A stretch of DNA of 64,000 nucleotides from Chryseolinea sp. H1M3-3 (GTDB taxonomy: Bacteria; Bacteroidota; Bacteroidia; Cytophagales; Cyclobacteriaceae). Each line of letters begins with the position of its first letter. The first letter of the stretch is position 1. Positions 56,648 through 64,000 of the stretch are shown here, in pieces. Both the position numbers and the translations under genes were made by a program. Where the stretch lies: NCBI RefSeq assembly GCF_029360725.1, contig NZ_JARKMY010000009.1:470150-534149 (forward strand). Direction: 5' to 3'. The notes under the pieces were generated by a model that worked only from the letters and a program-made list of their open reading frames with translations, did no database searches and was not told the origin of the DNA.

Positions 56648-57046
56648 ATGCAGTATGTCAAAAGTTTTAGAGACTTGGAAGTGTATAGACTTTCAAGACA
56701 GTTGTCGAAAGATATTTTTGAAGCCACGAAAAAGTTTCCTAAAGAAGAGATGTATTCATTAACGGATCAGATCAGGCGTTCCTCCCGATCCATAGGTGCG
56801 CAAATTGCTGAGGCGTGGGCTAAACGAAAATATGAAAAACATTTCGTTAGCAAGCTTACAGATGCAGATGGCGAACAGTTAGAAACCCAACATTGGATAG
56901 AAACAGCTCTAGATGCATCATACTTTTCTACAGATGAAGCCCACATATTGCTATCACAGTATGCTTCAATTGGAAGAATGCTCCATTCAATGATCAGTAA
57001 ATCAGCGTCCTTCTGCACCCAAAACCCCAGAACCGGTGATCAATAA
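56648..57046 (+). CDS. Four-helix-bundle protein (S23/IVP-like)
   Basis: A 132-residue protein with the S23 pattern: FRDLEVYRLSRQLSKDIFEA, FPKEEMYSLTDQIRRSSRSI, GAQIAEAWAKRKYEKHFVSK and a final helix SQYASIGRMLHSMI. The family includes proteins from 23S rRNA intervening sequences, but many are stand-alone near envelope loci, as here. Function unknown; the fold is certain enough. Confidence 0.9.
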   Translation: MQYVKSFRDLEVYRLSRQLSKDIFEATKKFPKEEMYSLTDQIRRSSRSIGAQIAEAWAKRKYEKHFVSKLTDADGEQLETQHWIETALDASYFSTDEAHILLSQYASIGRMLHSMISKSASFCTQNPRTGDQ

Positions 57047-57060
57047 CGTTGACATCCGCC

Positions 57061-57090
57061 CTCCTGATTACCTGATAACAGATTACCTTT
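57061..57090 (-). repeat. Dispersed GGTAATC-type repeat, copy C
   Basis: Read on the minus strand: AAAGGTAATCTGTTATCAGG then TAATCAGGAG, 10 bp after the stop of the giant repeat gene. Confidence 0.45.
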
Positions 57091-57099
57091 CACCACTCC

Positions 57100-60000
57100 C
57101 TAAGGCTTATTCCCTCTCAACACCTCAACCCAACCGGTATACGTCTCTCCTCCTTCTACTTGAAGGCGATAGAAGTAAATTCCGTCAGAAGCGCCATCGG
57201 CTTTCCAGAAGTTGCCTACGCGGTAGTCTTTGGATTTGAATACTTCGTTACCCCACCGATTGCTGATGATCAGTTCATGTTTTCCTTGTAATGGAAGGTT
57301 CAAGACTTCAAACTCATCGTTGACAGCATCTTCATTAGGTGTAAAAATGTTAGGAACGTAAACACTTGGGTCCAGAGAAATTTCTATATCCTGCGTTTTA
57401 ATACAACCACCGGCATCACGGACTTTCACACGATAAACGCCCGGTGACAAGTAATCGAACTTAGCGTAAAATTTATTCTGAGGGCTAAGCTTAGCAGGCG
57501 CCCAATCGAATACTACGATATCATCGTCTGCCGTGGTAAGCGAAATTTCATAATAGAGTTCATTCGTACCGGATACAAAACGGGTGCCGCCTATAATATT
57601 CTCAACTTCAATACTTCCGGTGCGTTTAGGATCGGGGAAGGAAGGAACCACGTTACCCAGCACAATTCCGATTTGTTCTCTGACATCATAAACCACAGTA
57701 TCCGACACCAGTGTACACGTCCCTGAACCTGTAGTCTGATTCTGAATCATCACAAAACGGTAAGTACCTTGTTCTGTAAGGAATTTATGCTGCAATGGAG
57801 CGGAATAAACAAATGACACAGCATTACTCAACGGAATTTCCGACGCCGTTAAGCTATCGATTTTAAAGAACTTGTCATTGTTATTGAACACCCTTATAAC
57901 AAACGGCGTTGATTCCTGTCCGGTAATGTTGTTCAATGTGAGGTTCACATTTTCGCAATTTGAAATCACATCGAAGTCACTCACTGCAAACACACCACCA
58001 ATCGATATCACGTCTGTGCGTGTAGGGCATTGCGTTGTGCTTGATTTGATATATAAGAAATACCTTCCGCGGATAAGATTGTTGAACGTAATGTTCGGTA
58101 AGCTTGGTGAATTGTAAGCCACAAACTGATCGTCTGCAGGGACGTTTACCTGGTCTTGACTGACTGCAACCTGATATATACCTGGCTGATTGATTGTGAC
58201 CTGTATGGTACCGCTTGCACCTTCATTGGCACAGCTTGCGTCGGTCGCTACCATATCAATTACAGCAAGAGGAACTTGACCAGGTGCCTGGATCGCGATT
58301 GGTTTACTTTGCCTACAATCCGACTCATCCTGAATATCGATGATATAATTTCCTTGCGAAAGATCTGTGTATTCCTTCGCACCTGCAGTTACAGTTTCAT
58401 AATCCGCAACTACAATGTATCCGGAAGGGTCGGTGCTTAACGGCACTTCTTTCTTTAATCGGATTTGAAGTCCAGTTGTCGTAGTGTTTCCGCCAGTAAT
58501 TCCAGTAACCTGAATTGCTCCATCCGTACCGTTACAGGTGGTAACTTCTGTAGACGCCACCGCAAAATCTATTTTTCCATAGGTATGTTTGATTCTGACC
58601 ATGACAGTATCAGGGCAGGCAAACGCTGGGCTTTGGTCTACTTTGATAATAATAAAGTCGTTATCATCAGCGGGTAATCCACCGGGTAGAGGTGCGCCTG
58701 GTGTAAAAGTCTGTGCGATAGATTCCTGTCCATCCAATACATATTTATACCAGTATTCACCGGTCGTAGATCCATCTACGGTAAGCTTAACGTTGCCGTC
58801 GGTGCCCTCAAAGCAAGTAACATTGGCAAGCACCTGTTTAGCTTGAATCTCTACTTGCGTTTTAAGATCTAAGAAGAAATCAACCGGTCCGCAGGTTTTA
58901 CCATTGCCTTCGTCAATGATTGTATATTGATAGTTACCTGAACTCAGGTCGTCAAATGAAACTGTGCTTGCAGTAAATTTGGTTTGATCTGTTCCATTGT
59001 AAGACCAAATCACACGGAAAGTTGTAGGCGTTCCATTTGCTCTCGCAATGTTGAATGAAACTTCACCAGCGTCACGATCGTTACAGCTTGGCTGTGTGAC
59101 GATGGTAGGGATGATTGCGCTAAAGTTTGCACAATCCGAACCGCCCGGTCCGCAGGCAGGATCACCAACTGGACGTACAGCAACGGAAGCAGTAGCAATA
59201 AGCTGTCCTGAGCAAGTACCAACAGTAGCAAAGACATTAAATGTTATGCTGGCTGATAAATTCCCAGTTGGTAAATTGATGTTGCCACCAGTACCAGCCA
59301 CTGCTCCGCCTACGGAAGAATTATCGGCATTGTTTCTCAATTGATAGCTCACCCCCAACTCCGAGGCAGTGACAATGATATTTGTTGCAGCGCCAGGGCA
59401 AATTAACCCGGAGGCTGGAGCCACAGCTAATGTTAAATCAGGTGCAGGGCTTACTGTTATGGTTTCCGTATCAGTCAATTCGATAGAACATGTTCCATTG
59501 CTTGCCACTACATTAAAGGTGGTGGTTGCGGTCAGATTTCCAGTTGGAAGGTTAATTGTTCCTCCTGTACCAGCAATTGCAGTTCCGATGTTTGTATCAG
59601 TTGCATCGTTTCTTAGCTGATAGTTTACACCAACCTCTGAAAGCTCTACTTGTATAAAGGTAGCTGTACCTTCACAAATAGGGCTTCCTGACTCTGTCAC
59701 ATTTAAAGCCGCATTAACACTCCCCGCTACAGTGACCGTCGCGAGTTGCGTTAGTTCAACTGCTGTGCAAACGCCACTGCTTGCTAAAACGTTGAAAGTA
59801 GTTGTTGCATTTAATACACCTGTTGACAAGTTTATGGTGCCACCCGTGCCGGCGACTGCAACTCCTACATTACTATCGTCAGCATCGTTTCGTAGCTGAT
59901 AGGTTACTCCTACTTCCGACAGCGCAACGGTAATGGCACTAATACCACCACCGCAAAGTGGATCTAACGTAGTACCTACTGCTAGTGATGCGCTTGGAGC

Positions 60001-63000
60001 TACATCAACTGCTACGGTTTCAGTATCGGTAAGTTGTATGGAGCATGTTCCATTGCCCGCCAGAATGTTGAAGGTCGTAGTGGCTGATAAATTACCTGTT
60101 GGTAAATCAATATTTCCACCAGTACCAACAACTGGAAGACCAATAGGGCTATTATCTGCATTATTTCTTAATTGGTACGATATACCATTTTCTGAATTTG
60201 CAATCTGAATATTTGTGCCCGTGCCTGAACATATCGGGCTCGCAGCTGCCGTAACACCGAGGGAAGCATCGATCGTACCTGAAACGTTTACTGTTGCTAA
60301 AGCTGTTAATTCAACGGCAGGACAAATGCCACTTGTTGCCAAAATATTAAATACTGTGGTTGCATTTAAGACACCTGTGGGCAAATTTATTGTGCCACCG
60401 TTACCGAGTACGGCTACACCAACATTTGAATCGTCTGCGTCATTTCTTAACTGATAGCTCACGCCTGTTTCAGAAAGTGCAACGGTGACATCGCTTGAAC
60501 CTCCTACGCAAATAGGGTCTAAGGAAACTGCTACTGCTAAAGAAGCATCAGGATTTACATTAACATTTACCGTCTCGATGTCCGTCAGTTCGATCGAGCA
60601 AGAACCATTTGTTGCAAGTACGTTGAAGACCGTGGTTGCTGTTAAGTTTCCAGTAGGCAAATCAATCGTAGAACCATTGCCGGCAACGGACGCACCAATT
60701 GCATTATTGTTGGAATCGTCACGCAGCTGGTATAATACACCGTTTTCAGAATTAGTGACCTGAATGATGGTAGCATTTCCTTCACATATCGGATTTGCCA
60801 ATGCTGTAACGGCAAGGCTGGGGTTAATGACACCCGATACGTTGACAGTGGCAACATTATTCAATTCAACTGAAGCACAACCAGTAGCTGTTGCCAGAAC
60901 ATTGAAAGTAGTTGTAGCAACGAGTGGGCCGGTGGGCAACAAAATGGTTGCGCCATTTCCTACAACAGCGGTGCCTACGGGGCTATCATCCGCATCATTC
61001 CTCAATTGGTAACTTACCCCGACCTCGGAGTTGCTTACGGTGATATCACTGCTTCCACCGGAGCAAAGTGGATCCAACGTAACTGCGACGGGAAGATTGG
61101 TTTGAGGGTTTTGATTGACGGTAACTACCGCACTTCCACTCACAGTACCTGGGCATCCGGAAAGGTTAGAAACAGTAACCAATGTATAAGTTGTCGTGGC
61201 TGAAGGACTAACAGGGAAACTAATGGTACTGAAGAACGAAGGAATCAAAGGTGATGTAGTTGTTCCGTCAGAATATCTGAAAGCCCAAGGGCTGTCACCC
61301 ACGAAAGTAATGGTGATATTTGTTGAAGCCCCATTGCATATAGTAGCATTTCCTGAAATGGCAGCAGATGGACTCTGGATAACCCTGATTGTAAATGCCT
61401 GGGTTGAACTTGCACATCCAGTAGTTGTATTAATAACAGTAATTGTCGCATTATATATTGCTGCCGCTGCGCTTGCAGGAACAGTAAGCGCGATCGGACT
61501 GGCAGGTAAAGCTGTATTGGCAATATCTACAAATCCTTGTGCCTCAGCAATGGGATCAAAATCAATCGCATATTGAGTGGGACTTCCAGTAGTGGCAGTA
61601 TAGCCTAAGTCCACTGTAGTAAGGCCCGAGCACACCGTCGGATTCGGACCGAGCGTAATGGTAGGACTTGGATTAATGGTAACAGAAATTGGCTGCGATG
61701 TACTAGAACAGGTACTGCTAGTGCTCAACACCGTCAATGTTCCACTATACGTACCAGTAGCAGCCGCACCAGGAACAGTAATACTGATTGGCGACGCGGG
61801 TAAAGCTGATAAAACAACATCGACAAATCCCTGAGCTTCCGCAGCGGCGTTAAAGTTAATACTGTATTGATTCGGGCTACCCGTGGTAGCCGTATACGTT
61901 AAGTCAGCGGTCGTTGTCCCAGCACATACCTCTGGGCTTGGCCCTAAAGTGATCGTCGGATTTGCAAGTATGGTTACCGTTATAGGAACCCCTGTACCAG
62001 GACATCCGGTAGAACTGTTCGTAACAGTAACAATTGCGTTGTAATTACCGGCACCAGCCAAAGCAGGGATCGTAATGGCAATAGGACTTGCAGGTAATGC
62101 CGTATTTACTACGTCAACAAATCCCTGGGCCTCCGCGGTCGGGTCAAAATCGATGCTGTATTGATCGGGGCTACCGATAAGTGTTGTATAATTTAAGTTC
62201 GTAGACGTACTTCCCGCACAAACAGACCCTACCACGATTCCAGCTATGCTTGGAACATCATCAATGGTAACTGTAATGGGTTGTGTTGCGCTTGAACATG
62301 AAACTGCGCTATTCCTTACGGTTATCGTTGCGTTATAAACACCAACCACTGCAGCGCCCGGTATCGTAATTGAAATTGGCGTCGCTGGCAATGCTGCGTT
62401 AACTACATCTACGAATCCTTGTGCTTCCGCTGCTGCGTTAAAGTCGATACTATATTGGTCTGGGGTTCCCGTTGTTGCTGTATATGGCAAGTTAGCTGTT
62501 GGGCTACCAAGACAAACCGATGGATTGGCGCCGAGCGTTATAGTAGGCGTAGCATCTATTGTTACGCTTATAGCTTGATTAGTACTGATACATCCTGTTA
62601 CAGTGTTCAGGACGGTTAACGTAGCAGTATATGTTCCTGCCACCGCTCCGCCGGGAATAGTGATTCCAATAGGACTAGCGGGTAACGCTAGATTCGTTAC
62701 ATCGACAAAGCCTTGAGCCTCCGCAGCTGCGTTAAAGTCTATACTGTATTGGTTCGGGCTTCCAGTCGTCGCACTGTATGTTAAATTTGCTGAGGTTGCG
62801 CCTATACATACCGCCGGATTTGCACCCAACGTAATCGACGGGTTCGCCACCAGTGTGACGCTTATATTTTGAGCAGGACTTGAGCACCCTGTTACCGAAT
62901 TAAAGACGCTAAGCGTTGCGTTATAAGTCCCGGCAACAGCAGCGCCAGGTACTGTAATAACAATGGGAGTCGCCGGCAAAGCTGCATTCACGACATCCAC

Positions 63001-64000
63001 AAAACCTTGTGCTTCGGCAGCTGCATTAAAGTTGATGCTATATTGATCGGGGCTCGCAGCCGTTGCTGAGTACGATAAGTTCGCTGATGTACTTCCAACG
63101 CAGACAGAAGGATTAGCTCCCAGTGTGATCGTAGGACTTGCGACAACTGTAACAGAAATGGGTTGAGATGCACTCACACAACCTGTTGTACTATTGCGAA
63201 CAGTGATGGTTGCGTTATAAGTACCAGCGGCCGCCGCACCAGGTACAGTAATTGAAATAGGTGTTGCAGGTAATGCAGCATTGACCACATCTACAAATCC
63301 TTGTGCTTCAGCAGCAGCATTGAAATTGATACTATATTGGTTGGGAGTTCCTGTGGTAGCACTAAAAGGTAAGCTTGCCGCCGTAGCGCCTGTACAAACC
63401 GATGGATTAGCACCTAAGGTAATTGTGGGCGTCGGGTTGATTGTTACACTAATAGGTTGAGAGATACTTGTACAACCTGTTACTGTATTCCGTACTGTTA
63501 ATGTTCCGTTGTAAGTTCCTGCTACAGCAGCTCCTGGAACCGTAATAACGACCGGGCTAGCAGGCAAAGCTACGTTTGATACGTCTACAAAACCTTGCCC
63601 TTCAGCTGCTGCATTAAAGTCAATGCTATATTGATTTGGACTACCGGTAGTTGCAGAATAAGGTAAGTTCGCTGTTGCGCTCCCAATGCATATCGACGGA
63701 TTTGCACCAAGGGTAATCGTCGGATTGGCAACGACAGTAACACTAATATTATTATTGGTGCTAATACATCCTGTTACACTATTCCGGACGGATAATGTGG
63801 CATTATAAGTTCCGGCAACAGCAGCGCCAGGTACTGTAATAACAATGGGCGTCGCTGGCAAAGCTGCATTCACAACATCCACAAAACCTTGTGCTTCGGC
63901 AGCTGCATTAAAGTTGATGCTATATTGATCGGGGCTCGCAGCCGTTGCTGAGTACGATAAGTTCGCTGATGTACTTCCAACGCAGACAGAAGGATTAGCT
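57100..64000 (-). CDS. Giant repeat surface protein with T9SS type B (gliding-motility-associated) C-terminal domain, partial
   Basis: Only the C-terminal 2,300 residues are here; the frame is open at the right edge (the in-frame ATG at 63882 is inside a repeat). Order from the edge: nine 98-residue A repeats (61366-64000) with ITLGANPSVC at the start and AEAQGFVDV, LPATPI and PGAAVAGTYN inside; one PKD-like unit; seven 92-93-residue B repeats (59160-61101) with YQLRNDADDS and INLPTG; a 500-residue SprB-like part; and a sorting domain with VPNIFTPNEDAVNDEFEVL, ISNRWGNEVFKS and SDGIYFYRLQVEGG. Exported by T9SS; probably a surface adhesin or gliding protein. Confidence 0.92.
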   Translation of the reverse strand, partial: ANPSVCVGSTSANLSYSATAASPDQYSINFNAAAEAQGFVDVVNAALPATPIVITVPGAAVAGTYNATLSVRNSVTGCISTNNNISVTVVANPTITLGANPSICIGSATANLPYSATTGSPNQYSIDFNAAAEGQGFVDVSNVALPASPVVITVPGAAVAGTYNGTLTVRNTVTGCTSISQPISVTINPTPTITLGANPSVCTGATAASLPFSATTGTPNQYSINFNAAAEAQGFVDVVNAALPATPISITVPGAAAAGTYNATITVRNSTTGCVSASQPISVTVVASPTITLGANPSVCVGSTSANLSYSATAASPDQYSINFNAAAEAQGFVDVVNAALPATPIVITVPGAAVAGTYNATLSVFNSVTGCSSPAQNISVTLVANPSITLGANPAVCIGATSANLTYSATTGSPNQYSIDFNAAAEAQGFVDVTNLALPASPIGITIPGGAVAGTYTATLTVLNTVTGCISTNQAISVTIDATPTITLGANPSVCLGSPTANLPYTATTGTPDQYSIDFNAAAEAQGFVDVVNAALPATPISITIPGAAVVGVYNATITVRNSAVSCSSATQPITVTIDDVPSIAGIVVGSVCAGSTSTNLNYTTLIGSPDQYSIDFDPTAEAQGFVDVVNTALPASPIAITIPALAGAGNYNAIVTVTNSSTGCPGTGVPITVTILANPTITLGPSPEVCAGTTTADLTYTATTGSPNQYSINFNAAAEAQGFVDVVLSALPASPISITVPGAAATGTYSGTLTVLSTSSTCSSTSQPISVTINPSPTITLGPNPTVCSGLTTVDLGYTATTGSPTQYAIDFDPIAEAQGFVDIANTALPASPIALTVPASAAAAIYNATITVINTTTGCASSTQAFTIRVIQSPSAAISGNATICNGASTNITITFVGDSPWAFRYSDGTTTSPLIPSFFSTISFPVSPSATTTYTLVTVSNLSGCPGTVSGSAVVTVNQNPQTNLPVAVTLDPLCSGGSSDITVSNSEVGVSYQLRNDADDSPVGTAVVGNGATILLPTGPLVATTTFNVLATATGCASVELNNVATVNVSGVINPSLAVTALANPICEGNATIIQVTNSENGVLYQLRDDSNNNAIGASVAGNGSTIDLPTGNLTATTVFNVLATNGSCSIELTDIETVNVNVNPDASLAVAVSLDPICVGGSSDVTVALSETGVSYQLRNDADDSNVGVAVLGNGGTINLPTGVLNATTVFNILATSGICPAVELTALATVNVSGTIDASLGVTAAASPICSGTGTNIQIANSENGISYQLRNNADNSPIGLPVVGTGGNIDLPTGNLSATTTFNILAGNGTCSIQLTDTETVAVDVAPSASLAVGTTLDPLCGGGISAITVALSEVGVTYQLRNDADDSNVGVAVAGTGGTINLSTGVLNATTTFNVLASSGVCTAVELTQLATVTVAGSVNAALNVTESGSPICEGTATFIQVELSEVGVNYQLRNDATDTNIGTAIAGTGGTINLPTGNLTATTTFNVVASNGTCSIELTDTETITVSPAPDLTLAVAPASGLICPGAATNIIVTASELGVSYQLRNNADNSSVGGAVAGTGGNINLPTGNLSASITFNVFATVGTCSGQLIATASVAVRPVGDPACGPGGSDCANFSAIIPTIVTQPSCNDRDAGEVSFNIARANGTPTTFRVIWSYNGTDQTKFTASTVSFDDLSSGNYQYTIIDEGNGKTCGPVDFFLDLKTQVEIQAKQVLANVTCFEGTDGNVKLTVDGSTTGEYWYKYVLDGQESIAQTFTPGAPLPGGLPADDNDFIIIKVDQSPAFACPDTVMVRIKHTYGKIDFAVASTEVTTCNGTDGAIQVTGITGGNTTTTGLQIRLKKEVPLSTDPSGYIVVADYETVTAGAKEYTDLSQGNYIIDIQDESDCRQSKPIAIQAPGQVPLAVIDMVATDASCANEGASGTIQVTINQPGIYQVAVSQDQVNVPADDQFVAYNSPSLPNITFNNLIRGRYFLYIKSSTTQCPTRTDVISIGGVFAVSDFDVISNCENVNLTLNNITGQESTPFVIRVFNNNDKFFKIDSLTASEIPLSNAVSFVYSAPLQHKFLTEQGTYRFVMIQNQTTGSGTCTLVSDTVVYDVREQIGIVLGNVVPSFPDPKRTGSIEVENIIGGTRFVSGTNELYYEISLTTADDDIVVFDWAPAKLSPQNKFYAKFDYLSPGVYRVKVRDAGGCIKTQDIEISLDPSVYVPNIFTPNEDAVNDEFEVLNLPLQGKHELIISNRWGNEVFKSKDYRVGNFWKADGASDGIYFYRLQVEGGETYTGWVEVLRGNKP
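59160..61101 (-). repeat. Seven B-type tandem repeats in the giant protein, alternating in two forms
   Basis: Units of 93 and 92 residues alternate. Odd units have LDPxC near the start and end xxAVELTxLATVNVSG-like; even units have SPIC or NPIC and end SIELTDxETVxV. One dimer is about 555 bp. All share YQLRN, G(N/T)GG and LPTG. Confidence 0.85.
61366..64000 (-). repeat. A-type 294-bp tandem repeats, at least nine
   Basis: Eight full units and 283 bp of a ninth at the edge. Period 294 bp (98 residues). The segment 63001-63118 is identical to 63883-64000 (118 bp, offset 882 bp = three units). Confidence 0.9.

Noticed and set aside
56648..57046. Four-helix-bundle gene as an rRNA intervening sequence
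   Set aside because: No 23S rRNA sequence flanks it; it is a stand-alone gene.
57100..64000. Regular tandem repeats that might suggest a CRISPR array or satellite DNA
   Set aside because: Periods are 294 and about 278 bp, in one open reading frame, with protein-level conservation; they are coding repeats.
1..64000. Insertion sequences, prophage or conjugative elements
   Set aside because: No transposase, integrase, phage or conjugation gene and no paired terminal repeats were seen.

Overview
The window looks like chromosomal DNA of a Bacteroidota species, most likely a Cytophagales relative. The evidence is type IX secretion (T9SS) sorting domains, a T9SS plug (DUF5103) gene, a gliding-type giant repeat protein, an ECF21-like sigma factor, many Bacteroidota-restricted lipoproteins and outer membrane barrels, and starts without clear Shine-Dalgarno sites but with occasional TAnnTTTG-type -7 boxes. 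I saw no tRNA, rRNA, insertion sequence, prophage or CRISPR array.

Layout. 1-4.9 kb: a PadR regulator followed by two paralogous FtsX/MacB-like permeases with a shared N-terminal prefix domain (the second runs off the left edge). 5-8 kb: a glycosidase-like lipoprotein, a TauE/SafE permease and an SGNH hydrolase, all minus strand. 8-13.7 kb: an M2 dipeptidase, a small barrel, a two-gene M16 protease pair (one zinc subunit, one R/Y subunit) and a 55-aa lipoprotein. 13.8-17.3 kb: an overlapping App1-like phosphatase and diacylglycerol-kinase-like pair, then an OmpA/TSP3 protein. 17.4-26.5 kb: a GH172-like protein, an ankyrin protein, and a DUF3298 lipoprotein - TlpA thioredoxin - gatB - alaS run. 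26.7-31 kb: CapA, MerR, dprA, a TPR protein and an HMG-CoA-lyase-like enzyme. 31.4-37.1 kb: a DUF1800/DUF1501 secretion-linked operon with a barrel and a lipoprotein. 37.2-39.7 kb: murB, then two genes with lysine/alanine-rich histone-like tails on either side of an 880-bp gene-free stretch. 39.7-45.8 kb: dCMP deaminase, DUF2911, DUF1080, a glucose/sorbosone-dehydrogenase-like protein and an ABC-F ATPase. 45.8-49.9 kb: a four-gene ECF sigma cassette. 50-57 kb: T9SS plug, an orphan Cas6-like gene, ychF, a PUR-family protein, DUF58, ferredoxin, acyl-CoA reductase and a four-helix-bundle protein. 57.1-64 kb: the C-terminal 2.3 kaa of a giant T9SS-exported repeat protein, open at the right edge.

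The strongest candidate for an underdescribed system is the ECF cassette at 45.8-49.9 kb. The sigma gene overlaps a gene for a protein with an anti-sigma-like N-terminus, one inner-membrane helix, a long linker and a C-terminal outer-membrane barrel, so it may span both membranes. The same 29-bp promoter architecture (CCAAC, 18 bases, GTCTAA) stands before the sigma gene and again before the downstream LVIVD-repeat/barrel pair, which suggests a self-controlled envelope-sensing regulon. It is divergent from the T9SS plug gene. Second is a Cas6-like endoribonuclease with no CRISPR locus in sight, convergent with the plug gene and sharing its stop-codon bases. Third is the repeat protein, with two kinds of nested tandem repeat and near-identical DNA units.
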